Source: a virus. Taken from it: a stretch of 64,000 nucleotides of DNA. The position numbers and the translations under genes were made by a program. Under the pieces are notes generated by a model, which was not told the origin of the DNA, did no database searches, and was given only the letters and a program-made list of their open reading frames with translations. Location of the stretch: positions 1 to 64,000 of IMG/VR virus record IMGVR_UViG_3300042446_001484; one strand, 5' to 3'. Shown here one piece after another: positions 36,674-46,327 of the stretch (within the stretch, counting starts at the first letter, position 1; each line of letters begins with the position of its first letter).

Positions 36674-37935
36674 GTAAACCATTTTTATTATTTAGAGGGC
36701 CGGTAAAAACCATGAGTGGTTATGGTGCTCATTCAAGAGATATTTTACAAGCATTGTACGAATTAGATTTATTTGATATTAAAATCGATAGTTGTGCTTG
36801 GGGTGTAACGCCAATGACCGCATTAAACAAAAACAAACCATTCCATATTTGGATTGAGAATAACATAATTAATTCAACCAATGCAACACCAGATGTTTAT
36901 GTTCAGGTAACAGTTCCGAATGAATTCAACCCAGTCGGCAAATACAACATAGGAATTACGGCGGGTATTGAAACAACCATAGCACCAAAAGATTGGATTG
37001 ATGGTTGCAATAGGATGGATTCAATTATTGTAACCTCTAATTTTTCTAAAGAGGTTTTAGTTTCAACCGTTTATAACGAGAACGAAAATAATACTGGTAA
37101 GTTAGTTAAACAACATAGAATCACAAAAAACATTGAGGTGCTATTTGAGGGTGTTGATACTTCGATTTATAAAAACACATTAACAAAATTAAATAAACCA
37201 TTGAAAATCAATGTAAAAGAAGATTTCTGTTACTTGTTTGTTGGGCATTGGTTAAAAGGTTCTACAGGTCAAGATAGAAAGGATGTGGGGATGTTGATAA
37301 AAGTTTTTTGTGAAACATTTAAAGGTGAACACGAAAATAAACCAGCACTAATTCTTAAAACATCATCAACAAATTTCTCAGTTAAAGCTAGAGAAGAGAT
37401 GCGTAAGAAAATCGAGGGAGTTGTTGCTGGTATTGAGAATCCACCATCGGTTTATTTAATTTTTGGCGAACTTACGGACGATGAAATGAATAATCTTTAT
37501 AACCATCCAAAAGTTAAATCAATGGTATCGTTAACGAAAGGGGAAGGGTTTGGTAGACCGTTGTTAGAGTTCTCAATGACGGGAAAGCCAATCATAGCAT
37601 CTAATTGGTCTGGTCATAGAGATTTCCTACCGATTGATAAAGCGATCTTAATCGGGGGTTCACTAACACCCGTACATCAAAGTGCAGTTGATAGTTACGT
37701 CCTTGCGGATTCAAAGTGGTTCACAGCAAATTATGACGAGTTTTCTCAAGTGATTAAAATAGTACACAAAGATTATGACACTTTCACAGAACGTTCTGAA
37801 AAATTAAGAGAACAAAACCATACCAATTTTAGTTTTGAGGCGATGAAGAATAAGTTAAAAAATATGGTTGAAAATTTGGTAAGTCAACCAAAAATGACTA
37901 AATTAGTTCTACCTAAATTAGAAAAAATCAATTGA
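36670..37935 (+). CDS. GT-B glycosyltransferase (GT4-like)
   Basis: A second GT-B enzyme (421 aa) beginning LFRGPVKTMSGYGAHSRDIL; its donor motif is SLTKGEGFGRPLLEFSMTGK. GIETTIAPKDWIDGCNRMDS and VTSNFSKEVL are typical of the linker between domains. It is probably cytoplasmic or membrane-peripheral. It is similar in plan to the N-terminal part of the fusion at 54676, suggesting related roles in the two clusters. Confidence 0.87.
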   Translation: MSKPFLLFRGPVKTMSGYGAHSRDILQALYELDLFDIKIDSCAWGVTPMTALNKNKPFHIWIENNIINSTNATPDVYVQVTVPNEFNPVGKYNIGITAGIETTIAPKDWIDGCNRMDSIIVTSNFSKEVLVSTVYNENENNTGKLVKQHRITKNIEVLFEGVDTSIYKNTLTKLNKPLKINVKEDFCYLFVGHWLKGSTGQDRKDVGMLIKVFCETFKGEHENKPALILKTSSTNFSVKAREEMRKKIEGVVAGIENPPSVYLIFGELTDDEMNNLYNHPKVKSMVSLTKGEGFGRPLLEFSMTGKPIIASNWSGHRDFLPIDKAILIGGSLTPVHQSAVDSYVLADSKWFTANYDEFSQVIKIVHKDYDTFTERSEKLREQNHTNFSFEAMKNKLKNMVENLVSQPKMTKLVLPKLEKIN

Positions 37936-38552
37936 AAATAAGTTTTGCCATAACAGTTTGTAATGAGTTAGATGAAATTAAAAGATTAGTACCTTTTCTT
38001 TTAGAGAATAAAAGAATTGAAGATGAGATTGTGATTTTATTTGATGAGAAGAATGGTTCCAAAGAAGTTTTAGATTTCTTATTACCATTTAACATTAAAC
38101 CAAATGTTCAAACCTGGAGAAGTATTGATTGGAATAATGACTTTGCCGATTGGAAAAATAAATTAAATGATTACTGTACTGGGGACTATGTGTTTCAATT
38201 AGATGCAGATGAGATGATTGATGAATATATGGTTAAAAATATTAGTACCATATTAGAAATGAATCCCAAGGTTGACCTTATATTTGTACCAAGAATTAAT
38301 ACAGTTCAAGGTTTAACTGAAGAACATATTAAACAATGGGGGTGGCGCTTAGATGAAAACAACTATGTTAACTTTCCTGATTGGCAAGGCAGAGTTTATA
38401 GAAAACATATGTCTTGGTATGGCAGAGTTCATGAGAAGATTATTGGTGGACAGAATTTTTCAACATTACCAACAAATTCTGTATATTGCATCCAACATCA
38501 CAAAACAATTTCAAAGCAAGAAAAACAAAATAAGTACTATAATTCAATATGA
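37932..38552 (+). CDS. Family 2 glycosyltransferase (TTG start)
   Basis: MKISFAITVCNELDEIKRLV opens a GT-A domain; FQLDADEMIDEYMVKNI carries the metal-binding DAD/DxD. The gene starts with TTG that overlaps the preceding stop as TTGA; no ATG is available near the domain start. RINTVQGLTEEHIKQWGWRL and QGRVYRKHMSWYGRVHEKII look like the acceptor-binding end seen in GT2 enzymes acting on lipopolysaccharide. It overlaps the next gene by 4 bp. Confidence 0.84.
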   Translation: MKISFAITVCNELDEIKRLVPFLLENKRIEDEIVILFDEKNGSKEVLDFLLPFNIKPNVQTWRSIDWNNDFADWKNKLNDYCTGDYVFQLDADEMIDEYMVKNISTILEMNPKVDLIFVPRINTVQGLTEEHIKQWGWRLDENNYVNFPDWQGRVYRKHMSWYGRVHEKIIGGQNFSTLPTNSVYCIQHHKTISKQEKQNKYYNSI

Positions 38553-39247
38553 AAAAATTTTTAGTTTTAACATCTATCACAGACGGTAAGGATAAACTAA
38601 TAGATCCACCTCAAGTTTTTGATAACTGTGATTACATAGCATTTGTTGATAAAGAATACGATGTTAAAGTTTGGGAACAAAGACCGGTTTTAAAATTCTC
38701 ATCCTTAGACAAATACATTAATAGAAGAAATGCTAAAACGTATAAAATATTATCAGCAATAATGTTCCCACAGTATGAATACATAATATGGGAAGATGGT
38801 AATCATCAATTAAAGATGAACCCACAACTTATAATTGACGAGTACGGAGATGACAATGATATTCTTTTATTTAAACATCCAGATAGGAAGTGTACCTATG
38901 AAGAAATGCAAGCTGTTGCTCAGTGGCAATTAGATTATCGTGAGTTAGTTGAGTTGCAATTTAGATATTATAAGTCGTTAGGGGTACCTGAGAAGTTGGG
39001 GTTGTACGAGATGTCGACATTTATAGTTAAAACAACTAACGCAACAAAAGAATTTCAACTAATGTGGTGGGAACAGATTTCTAAATTCTCGTCTAGGGAT
39101 CAAATCAGTTTACCATTTTGCTTATGGAAGATGGGTAATAAACTAAAAAGAAAACGATTAAAGGGATATGCCAATCTTTTCACAATGGAAGGACAGAAAA
39201 GTGGTAATGATTACTTTGACGACCAAGGAAGACATTTAAAGTATTAA
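38549..39247 (+). CDS. DUF616/TOD1-like glycosyltransferase
   Basis: FVDKEYDVKVWEQRPVLKFS, NRRNAKTYKILSAIMFPQYE and YIIWEDGNHQLKMNP follow the DUF616 (TOD1/MUCI70) pattern, whose 'sl.iDg...l' and 'H..R.c.y.E' motifs occur in putative glycosyltransferases; here HPDRKCTYEEMQAVAQW is very clear. It is 232 residues. It ends the first translationally linked run, followed by a probable terminator. Confidence 0.78.
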   Translation: MKKFLVLTSITDGKDKLIDPPQVFDNCDYIAFVDKEYDVKVWEQRPVLKFSSLDKYINRRNAKTYKILSAIMFPQYEYIIWEDGNHQLKMNPQLIIDEYGDDNDILLFKHPDRKCTYEEMQAVAQWQLDYRELVELQFRYYKSLGVPEKLGLYEMSTFIVKTTNATKEFQLMWWEQISKFSSRDQISLPFCLWKMGNKLKRKRLKGYANLFTMEGQKSGNDYFDDQGRHLKY

Positions 39248-39249
39248 AT

Positions 39250-39273
39250 GGGGGTGCATTTAAACCCCTTTAT
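39250..39273 (+). terminator. Probable weak terminator
   Basis: A GGGG/CCCC stem with a 10-nt loop and a short T/A-rich tail lies 2 nt past the stop at 39247. The long loop makes it weaker than the terminator at 35068. Confidence 0.42.
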
Positions 39274-39316
39274 AATATAAAAAAAAATAATTAAATTGTA
39301 ATAAATAAAATAGTAA

Positions 39317-40501
39317 ATGAAAAAAAGTATACCGTTATTTAAGGTTTTTATGTCAGATACCGTAACTGATAAAGTAGCCGAGGTGCTAAAAAGTGGTTTT
39401 ATCGGTCAGGGTCCAGTTGTTGATGCTTTTGAAGAAAATGTAAAACAATATTTTAGACATGATAAAATATTAACTCTAAATTCAGCAACATCTGCTGAAC
39501 ATTTAGCGTTACACTTATTAAAAAAACCCAATAAATTTTTAAAAGGCATTGATGGATACGCACAATACGAATCAAGTTGGCCTGGGATTGAACCTGGTGA
39601 TGAAATATTGACAACACCATTAACGTGCACCGCAACTAATTGGCCTATAATTGCAAATGGCTTCAATATTAAATGGGTAGACATCGATCCAAAGACATTA
39701 AATATGGATTTAGATGACTTAGCAAGAAAAATCACACCAAAAACTAAAGCGATTTTTGTTGTGCATTGGGGTGGTTATCCTATTGATTTAGATAAATTAA
39801 AAGACATACAAGAACAATCATATAGGTTATATGGATTTAAGCCAGCAATTATTGAGGACTGTGCACATGCTATGGGTAGTAAATATAAAAATAAATTTAT
39901 AGGTACTCACGGAAATATATGTACCTTTAGTTTACAAGCAATAAAGCACATTACTTCTGGTGATGGTGGTTTATTATTTTTACCACATGATGATCTTTAC
40001 AAAAGAGCAAAGTTATTAAGATGGTATGGTATTGATAGAGATGGGAACAGAAAAGATTTTAGATGTGAATCTGACATATCTGAATGGGGTTTTAAATTCC
40101 ATATGAATGACATAAATGCATCCATAGGTAATGAGAATTTTAAACACGTTGACGAAATTACATCTAAACATAAGGAGAATGCTAAATTTTACGATAAGGA
40201 ACTTAAAAATGTTAGTGGTGTTGAGTTATTAGAAAGACATAAAGACAGAGAATCTTCTTTTTGGATTTATAGTGTTCTTGTTGACAACAGAGATGATTTT
40301 CAAAGATATATGTCTGAAAAGGGTATCGCAACATCTCAGGTTCATGAAAGAAATGATGTTCATTCTTGTGTTAGAGAATATAAAAATATATTACCTAATT
40401 TAGATAACACAATTAAAAAAGTGTCATCAATACCAGTTGGTTGGTGGGTTTCTAAAGAAGAAAGAGAATATATTGTTGATTGTATAAAAAAAGGTTGGTA
40501 G
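39317..40501 (+). CDS. DegT/DnrJ/EryC1/StrS-family aminotransferase
   Basis: A PLP-dependent sugar aminotransferase (394 aa). The cofactor Lys is Lys210 in FSLQAIKHITSGDGG, the Asp pairing with the pyridine N is in IIEDCAHAMGSKY, and the N-terminus has the family's 'GFIGQGPVVDAFEE'. Such enzymes transfer an amino group to keto-sugars (for example to make dTDP-amino sugars). An insert of about 20 residues follows HLLKKPNKFL. It lies with GTs, an epimerase and a methyltransferase, so the operon probably builds an amino- and methyl-modified sugar. Confidence 0.92.
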   Translation: MKKSIPLFKVFMSDTVTDKVAEVLKSGFIGQGPVVDAFEENVKQYFRHDKILTLNSATSAEHLALHLLKKPNKFLKGIDGYAQYESSWPGIEPGDEILTTPLTCTATNWPIIANGFNIKWVDIDPKTLNMDLDDLARKITPKTKAIFVVHWGGYPIDLDKLKDIQEQSYRLYGFKPAIIEDCAHAMGSKYKNKFIGTHGNICTFSLQAIKHITSGDGGLLFLPHDDLYKRAKLLRWYGIDRDGNRKDFRCESDISEWGFKFHMNDINASIGNENFKHVDEITSKHKENAKFYDKELKNVSGVELLERHKDRESSFWIYSVLVDNRDDFQRYMSEKGIATSQVHERNDVHSCVREYKNILPNLDNTIKKVSSIPVGWWVSKEEREYIVDCIKKGW

Positions 40502-40502
40502 T

Positions 40503-41060
40503 ATGATTTATAAAAATCCTGAGGTTGAAAGTTCGTATAGTGAACATGATATCGGACAAACATTATATAATTTAGTTTTAGAATTAAAACCAAAGAAAAT
40601 AATTGAATTCGGTACGTTAAATGGTTATTCTGCAATTAGTATGGGAATGGCGTTACAAGAAATTAATAACGGTGGTAAAATAATCTGTTATGATTTGTGG
40701 GATGCCTATCCATATAAACATTCAACAATTGATAAAACAAAGGAATCGCTTAAAAAGTATTCATTACTTGATTTTATTGAATTAAAACAAATGAATATAA
40801 GTGACTGGGATGTTGAAGATTTTGATTTACTTCATTTAGACATATCAAATGATGGTAACACAATAACAGATGTTTTTAATAAGGTTAAAAATAATCTTGA
40901 GAATGGTGCAACAATGATATTTGAAGGTGGTTCTATAGAAAGAGATAATATTGAATGGATGAAAAAGTATAATAAAATACCAATAAATTCAATCAAGAAT
41001 AAAATAAACTACGAGGTTTTGAATCAAAATTTTCCATCAGTTTCAAAAATATTATTATGA
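40503..41060 (+). CDS. Class I SAM-dependent methyltransferase (185 aa)
   Basis: IIEFGTLNGYSAISMGMALQ is the AdoMet-binding motif I, followed by IICYDLWDAYPYKHST and FDLLHLDISNDGNT, which fit the Methyltransf_24 fold (O-methyltransferase type). It is short but complete. It probably methylates a hydroxyl on the sugar made by this operon; the substrate is inferred from neighbours. It starts 1 nt after the aminotransferase stop. Confidence 0.78.
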   Translation: MIYKNPEVESSYSEHDIGQTLYNLVLELKPKKIIEFGTLNGYSAISMGMALQEINNGGKIICYDLWDAYPYKHSTIDKTKESLKKYSLLDFIELKQMNISDWDVEDFDLLHLDISNDGNTITDVFNKVKNNLENGATMIFEGGSIERDNIEWMKKYNKIPINSIKNKINYEVLNQNFPSVSKILL

Positions 41061-41824
41061 AAAAAATTGCAGTAGTGTGTTCTGGGTGGCACTACCCATT
41101 ACATTTTTATGAAAGTATATCTAAACAAATACTTCCAGATGATTGGTCAATGGATATGTTTTGTGTTTCACATAGAGATCCACAATATTCTGAAATAGAA
41201 AAGAAAGATGTGGTTTTAAAAGGTGATAGAAAACATTTAGATGAAAAACTATATTCTAAAATTGCAACAATTGAAGAAATTGAAAATCTAGGTTGGACTT
41301 ATAAAGAATATCCAAACACTGTTGGTGATTGGGGATGTTCCAATCAATGGTTAGAAGAATATGATTATCAAAATTATGAGTTCATGTTATTTACACATGA
41401 CGATAATTTGATCCTTAAAGATGATTGGTTTAAAAAAGTTATTGAACACGAACTATTTGACAAATGGGAAATATGGACAAACAGTGTGGGTGCGCCAATT
41501 GGTATGTTAAGAGGTTCTTGTGAATTTTTTAAAAAATCTATGATAGAGAAAATTGGTGGTAAATTTGATTTATCTATGGTAAAATTAACAAGGGTTGGTG
41601 AGAAATTTGGTAATAGGGATGTACATCAAGTTAGTGACTGGAATAATACTGTTTACCCATTAATGAATTTTATAAATAAAAACCGTATTAAAGTTTTACA
41701 GGGTTCACCATATTATAGAGTTTCAGAATTTTGTGTTGAAGGTGAAAGAGGTTATATATCTGGCACTCAAAACTCAAACATTGATAGCGAAAATAGTGGT
41801 TTAAAAAATTTTAACTTAATCTAA
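41057..41824 (+). CDS. Putative GT-A glycosyltransferase
   Basis: IAVVCSGWHYPLHFYESISK, GDWGCSNQWLEEYDYQNYEF and MLFTHDDNLILKDDWFKKVI suggest a GT-A fold, with 'HDDN' as the DxD-like metal site. No exact family is recognised. It is 255 residues with no signal peptide. It overlaps the methyltransferase by 4 bp and precedes the epimerase by 6 nt, so it belongs to the operon. Confidence 0.66.
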   Translation: MKKIAVVCSGWHYPLHFYESISKQILPDDWSMDMFCVSHRDPQYSEIEKKDVVLKGDRKHLDEKLYSKIATIEEIENLGWTYKEYPNTVGDWGCSNQWLEEYDYQNYEFMLFTHDDNLILKDDWFKKVIEHELFDKWEIWTNSVGAPIGMLRGSCEFFKKSMIEKIGGKFDLSMVKLTRVGEKFGNRDVHQVSDWNNTVYPLMNFINKNRIKVLQGSPYYRVSEFCVEGERGYISGTQNSNIDSENSGLKNFNLI

Positions 41825-41830
41825 AAAATA

Positions 41831-42694
41831 ATGAATGTAGTTGTAACTGGTGGTGCCGGCTTTGTTGGCACTAATCTAATTAAAAGATTAATTGCTGAAG
41901 GTCACACAGTGACATCATTCGACAATTATACAACAGGTGTTAAATCAAATCATGTTGAAGGTGCTGAGTACATTGAACATGACATTAAAGAAAGCATCGG
42001 TAAGGCGTATTTTGGTGACACAATAGATGTTGTTTACCATTTAGCCGCTATCGCTAGAATTCAACCATCATTTGAAAGACCTGTAACTTATTTTAACAAT
42101 AACGCTACCGCTACATTTCTATTAGCGCATTTTTGTGGTGAGTATAATATACCATTAATTTATGCAGGTAGTAGTTCACACCATAGTGGTAAATTTAAAA
42201 ACCCTTATACCTTTAGTAAAAGTATTGGTGAAGAAATTATTGCATTGAATCAGGAACATTATAATCTTAAATCATCCATAGCTAGGTTTTATAATGTATA
42301 CGGACCACATCACCTTAAAACTGGTGGTTACACAACATTAATCGGTAGATGGGAAAACTTAACAGAAAAGAATGAACCATTAACAATTTATGGTAATGGT
42401 AAAAAGAAAAGAGATTTTACACACGTTGACGATATTGTTGATGGTTTAATTAAAATTAAAGAAAATGAATCTTGGGGGAATACCTTTGAACTTGGTCGAG
42501 GTAAAAATTACTCCATTAACCAAATTGCAGATATGTTTGGCGGTGAGAGAGTATACATGGACGATAAACCTGGTGAAGCACAAAACACACTGTGCGATAG
42601 TTCGTTAGCTAAAAAATTATTGGGGTGGAAACCACAAAAAAATATTGAAGATTACATAAATGAATATAAGTTTCGTATTAGCTGTTTACAATAA
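41831..42694 (+). CDS. NAD-dependent nucleotide-sugar epimerase/dehydratase
   Basis: An extended SDR (287 aa): NAD-binding TGGAGFVGTNLIKRL, HLAAIARIQPSFERP, Ser in YAGSSSHHSG, catalytic Tyr-Lys in YTFSKSIGEE, RFYNVYGPHH and RDFTHVDDIVDGL. The pattern is that of UDP-glucose 4-epimerase (GalE)-like enzymes, with GERVYMDDKPGEAQNTLCDS typical of the substrate domain. It is distinct from the HldD-like enzyme at 7714. It overlaps the next GT by 35 bp. Confidence 0.9.
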   Translation: MNVVVTGGAGFVGTNLIKRLIAEGHTVTSFDNYTTGVKSNHVEGAEYIEHDIKESIGKAYFGDTIDVVYHLAAIARIQPSFERPVTYFNNNATATFLLAHFCGEYNIPLIYAGSSSHHSGKFKNPYTFSKSIGEEIIALNQEHYNLKSSIARFYNVYGPHHLKTGGYTTLIGRWENLTEKNEPLTIYGNGKKKRDFTHVDDIVDGLIKIKENESWGNTFELGRGKNYSINQIADMFGGERVYMDDKPGEAQNTLCDSSLAKKLLGWKPQKNIEDYINEYKFRISCLQ

Positions 42695-43763
42695 CCTATC
42701 TATAACTAAAGAATGTTATAAATACTTAAGGGAGTTGTATCCAACAACACCATTAGTGATTAGTAGTGGTGGTTCTAATGATGGTACCAAAGAATGGTTA
42801 GAGTCGTTAATGGATGAAAATTTGTCATTTATTCACGACGATGATAAGTTACCATTCTCCGATACATATAACGCCGGAATCAAGCTGGTAGACACCGAGA
42901 AATTGGTTCTAATCCATAATGATATGGTTATTGGTAATGGTTTTTTAGAAGCATTAGAAGAAGATTTAGATGAAAAGACATTATTATGTTACACGACTGT
43001 TGAGCCCCCGATATTTAAAGGTCATATTAGGCCGGGGAAAGAAATCATGGACCTCGGCTCATCATTTCTTGATTTTAGGTACGATTTATTTAATCAATAT
43101 CTGGAACAAAGAAACCGTGAGAGCAAGATTGTTAGCGGTGGTACATTCTTTATGAGTGGATATAAAAAATTATTCGAGGATGTTGGACACTTCGATGGAT
43201 TTAGTTTTTTCCCAGCGTTTTGTGAAGATGATGATTTTATTATCAGAACCAAACTAAAGGGTTATGATTTAAAGACGACTAATAGAGCGGTTGTTTATCA
43301 TTTTGTTAGTCAAACATCTAGATTCAGCGAAGAATTTAAACACAATAGAATTCAAATCGAAATGAATTCTAATAGAAATTTTGTGAGGAAATGGGGATTA
43401 CCTATTTCGATGTTTAATGAAATTAGATATTGGGAAGATTCTGTTTTTGTATTTAAAACATTCTCAATGGGGTTAACAACTAGAAATAGAAATCGCTTAT
43501 TTGAGATAGAGCCATTCTTCGACAAAATTGATTTGGGTGAGATACCAGAAGATTATATTGAAGTTCAACAGAAGACAACTAATTATGATTTAAGAAGTAA
43601 ATTCTTGTTCGCTGAAACTGTTGATGTTATGGTATATGAAGAAGGTGAATTTACACCAGAAGATATTATGACACTTTATCGTTTAAGATTAAGTATACCA
43701 CAATATGATCCGGGTGAATATCGTACTGGTAATATGAAAATTGAGATTAAGAGAAAAGTTTAA
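42660..43763 (+). CDS. Family 2 glycosyltransferase with C-terminal extension
   Basis: ISFVLAVYNNLSITKECYKY and ISSGGSNDGTKEWLES open a GT2 domain; LIHNDMVIGNGFLEAL replaces the DxD at the usual place with 'HND', a common variant, and FCEDDDFIIRTKLKGYDLKT is the ED motif. About 120 residues beyond the domain (residues 245-367) have no match. It is last in the plus-strand operon and meets the minus-strand membrane gene tail to tail with a 4-bp overlap. Confidence 0.85.
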   Translation: MNISFVLAVYNNLSITKECYKYLRELYPTTPLVISSGGSNDGTKEWLESLMDENLSFIHDDDKLPFSDTYNAGIKLVDTEKLVLIHNDMVIGNGFLEALEEDLDEKTLLCYTTVEPPIFKGHIRPGKEIMDLGSSFLDFRYDLFNQYLEQRNRESKIVSGGTFFMSGYKKLFEDVGHFDGFSFFPAFCEDDDFIIRTKLKGYDLKTTNRAVVYHFVSQTSRFSEEFKHNRIQIEMNSNRNFVRKWGLPISMFNEIRYWEDSVFVFKTFSMGLTTRNRNRLFEIEPFFDKIDLGEIPEDYIEVQQKTTNYDLRSKFLFAETVDVMVYEEGEFTPEDIMTLYRLRLSIPQYDPGEYRTGNMKIEIKRKV

Positions 43764-44026
43764 ATACTGTTATAAATCCCAACAGCACCAACTATTAACC
43801 AGAATATGTTAAGTATGATATATGGTGTGTTGCTTCTTTCCCAGGCACAATAAGTTAATATTAACGCATCGATAGTATTCCATATCCACATCAATAAAAA
43901 CGGTGTATCCTTGTTTAATATGGATAACATACCGAATGCCATAATTCTCATTATTACACCGATAGTTTCTAGAACTACCAAAGTTTTTTCTGATTTAATA
44001 AATTTACCTTTAGTTTCTTGTTTCAT
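43760..44026 (-). CDS. Three-helix membrane protein (88 aa)
   Basis: Hydrophobic segments at about residues 17-34, 41-60 and 67-86 (PYIILNIFWLIVGAVGIYNS). The Trp/Asn/Tyr pattern resembles a small family of uncharacterised bacterial membrane proteins and, less clearly, half-transporters. No firm assignment can be made. Confidence 0.6.
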   Translation of the reverse strand: MKQETKGKFIKSEKTLVVLETIGVIMRIMAFGMLSILNKDTPFLLMWIWNTIDALILTYCAWERSNTPYIILNIFWLIVGAVGIYNSI

Positions 44027-44103
44027 TTTATATAAACTTGATAATAAATGTAAATATTTTTCTATTAAATGTAAAGTTTTAAATTAACAAGTGGTACGAG
44101 ATT

Positions 44104-44265
44104 TTATGTATCTATATTTGTTTGATGTAAGTACCTAGCACAATAATTAATTGCGTGTTGTTCTTCCATAAATGGATTACTTATAATTGTTTCACCATCT
44201 TGTAAGTATTTTACGTACCAACATTGGTTTTCTAAATAAATTTCTATGTTTGTTACTTCTCCCAT
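44104..44265 (-). CDS. Hypothetical protein (53 aa)
   Basis: MGEVTNIEIYLENQCWYVKY then LQDGETIISNPFMEEQHAIN and YCARYLHQTN. It reads as a two- or three-strand sheet plus helix. It lies 13 nt downstream of the tail-fibre-associated gene and could be co-transcribed with it. No family is recognised. Confidence 0.55.
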   Translation of the reverse strand: MGEVTNIEIYLENQCWYVKYLQDGETIISNPFMEEQHAINYCARYLHQTNIDT

Positions 44266-44278
44266 TTTAAATTTCTAA

Positions 44279-44668
44279 TTAAGGTAATGCTTGTTCTGGT
44301 AAATTATTAACATCTGCAATTGGTAAAATTTCGGTTCTCCATTGTTGGGGTTCTTCGTCCCAAATATGAACTTTACCTTCTTCTTGTTCAGGGCATTCAA
44401 TTGGTGCTTTCCAAATTTGATTAACTGTATCTAAAGACCACGATTCAAATGGTTTGGGTGGTAAAAAAATGTCTAATTCAGGTAAATACCAATACCCAAT
44501 TCCGGCATACATTTTTCTTATATTACCATTATATGATGTTTGAATCCATGTTCCACCTAATTGTAAATCACTGGATAAATAATCATTTCCTCTATGTTGT
44601 TGTTCATCGGGAACAACTAAAATATCAACAACTACGTTGTTAGAATCTATTTGTGCAAAATGTGCCAT
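44279..44668 (-). CDS. Marine-phage-type fibre-associated hypothetical protein
   Basis: MAHFAQIDSNNVVVDILVVP, GGTWIQTSYNGNIRKMYAGI, GYWYLPELDIFLPPKPFESW match a short protein repeatedly found beside tail-fibre genes of cyanophages and other marine phages ('MAHFAQID.NNVV..V.V...', 'W.QTSYN', 'G.GYTYd...d.FippkP..SW'). Its role may be a fibre tip or assembly factor; this is not established. It lies 1 nt from the glycine-rich fibre gene. Confidence 0.78.
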   Translation of the reverse strand: MAHFAQIDSNNVVVDILVVPDEQQHRGNDYLSSDLQLGGTWIQTSYNGNIRKMYAGIGYWYLPELDIFLPPKPFESWSLDTVNQIWKAPIECPEQEEGKVHIWDEEPQQWRTEILPIADVNNLPEQALP

Positions 44669-44669
44669 A

Positions 44670-46313
44670 TTATCTATATTTGTATCTTATTATAACTATT
44701 CCACTTCCACCATCTCCACCCTTATTTGTTGCATTATAGTGAGCACCACCTCCGCCGCCACCACCAGTGTTTGTTGCGCCATTTCCGCCAGGTGTGTTAG
44801 CCCATGAACAACATGCGCCTCCACCACCATCAGAACCCCACGCTAAACCATTTCTTCCACCAAGTGCGGTACCTAACGCACCACCACCACCTCCGCCAAC
44901 ACCACCATAACCACCTGTAGATAGTGAGTAACTTCCGCCACCACCACCGCCTCCGAAATAAAATGGTTTACCTAAAATTCCCGTTAATTTACCGGCACCA
45001 CCATCGGGTCTATTGTTTCCATCTGCACCTGCGGCGCCTGCACCTCCACCACCACCTGAGTAGTATGAGTTACCTTGATAACCACCTCTAAATCCTTGTC
45101 CTGAAGTACCCGCTCCTGAACCATATGCTCCAGGTGCTGCACCATCATTATTATAACCCGAAGCTCCACCACCTGAACCACCTGAATTACCAAAATGTAT
45201 ACCTAATCCTTGTGTGTTATATGAAACGCCACCCCAGCCACCACCTATAGCAGTTAAACCATTAAATGAAGAATTACCACCATTAGCACCTGTTACGGTT
45301 GGGTGTCCACCTGTGGTTCCCGCGGGCGCACCTGCGCCACCTCCACCAACAGTTATTACATATGAAGTTGGGGTTAGAATTGTTGTTCCTAATAGAACGC
45401 CTCCTCCACCTCCGCCACCACCCATATTTGTTCCACCTCCACCTCCACCAGCAGCAATAAGATATTCAACCTCTATTGAACCCGATCTAAGTGATGATAG
45501 GGTAAATGTTCCACTACTATTAAATCTATGAACTCGATACTCACCAACAGTTGTTATAACACCACCTGTTGCAACTACTTTTTGTTGTTTAAGTGCGGCA
45601 CCTTCAACTGTCACGGTTGTAGATTCTAACTTTGCTTGTCTGTTGTTTAATAAATCGGATATTGTTGGTTCTGAACCATCACATTTATCTAATCTTGGGT
45701 CAAACCATTGTAATCTGGTTGTGTTATCACCACAATAATAATGATATACTCTATGATATCCACCTGTTGTTCCCGGATACCATTTTACGTCACCGCCAAT
45801 GTTACAAAAATTAACACTACCATTTCTACCACTTGTTATGTATCTACCAGAATCAGGGTGTGTTGTTGCACCACCAGTGTAATTAGATGGAAAACAATGT
45901 CCAACAAGTAGATACCAAACGTTTTGAGTATACGCACCAGTACCACTACATTCAAAATATGGGTTACCTTCTTGTGCTCCGTTATCTATTCTAATAACAG
46001 CATTAGGACTACCGTAAAGTCCCAGATATGATGTTCCTCCAGCACTTGATGTTGTTCTTTTAACCCAAACTGACCATCTATATAATGAATATTCATCCAC
46101 ATCATAGAATCCTGTGCCCCAACCACCATCATCAGCTGCGGAACCGTTTGGTCTAGATTCCCAGACAACTGAACTATTACCAAAAGGGTCTGTGCCGATT
46201 ACTCTTTCGTTTTCATCAGTACTACCATTTTGACCAAAAGCACCAGTACCCCCTGAACCTACCGCCCAAGAGTATGGATCTAAAATGTTTGTTCTTCTAA
46301 ACTGTACTGGCAT
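44670..46313 (-). CDS. Glycine-rich tail-fibre tip/adhesin
   Basis: The N-terminal half (1-270) is a beta-rich domain with Trp/Tyr clusters (GTGFYDVDEYSLYRWSVW). From about residue 270 the protein is extremely Gly-rich: VEYLIAAGGGGGGTNMGGGG, then many Gly runs up to SGIVIIRYKYR. That end resembles distal adhesins with polyglycine segments between recognition loops, as in T-even gp38-type proteins; the match is in composition, not in sequence I can verify. It is probably a receptor-binding part of a fibre. Gly runs are typical sites of recombination. Confidence 0.8.
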   Translation of the reverse strand: MPVQFRRTNILDPYSWAVGSGGTGAFGQNGSTDENERVIGTDPFGNSSVVWESRPNGSAADDGGWGTGFYDVDEYSLYRWSVWVKRTTSSAGGTSYLGLYGSPNAVIRIDNGAQEGNPYFECSGTGAYTQNVWYLLVGHCFPSNYTGGATTHPDSGRYITSGRNGSVNFCNIGGDVKWYPGTTGGYHRVYHYYCGDNTTRLQWFDPRLDKCDGSEPTISDLLNNRQAKLESTTVTVEGAALKQQKVVATGGVITTVGEYRVHRFNSSGTFTLSSLRSGSIEVEYLIAAGGGGGGTNMGGGGGGGGVLLGTTILTPTSYVITVGGGGAGAPAGTTGGHPTVTGANGGNSSFNGLTAIGGGWGGVSYNTQGLGIHFGNSGGSGGGASGYNNDGAAPGAYGSGAGTSGQGFRGGYQGNSYYSGGGGGAGAAGADGNNRPDGGAGKLTGILGKPFYFGGGGGGGSYSLSTGGYGGVGGGGGGALGTALGGRNGLAWGSDGGGGACCSWANTPGGNGATNTGGGGGGGAHYNATNKGGDGGSGIVIIRYKYR

Positions 46314-46327
46314 ATAAATTAAATATT

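Noticed and set aside
45214-45531. Plus-strand proline-rich frame opposite the glycine-rich tail protein
   Set aside because: Antisense of Gly codons gives Pro; no independent signal.
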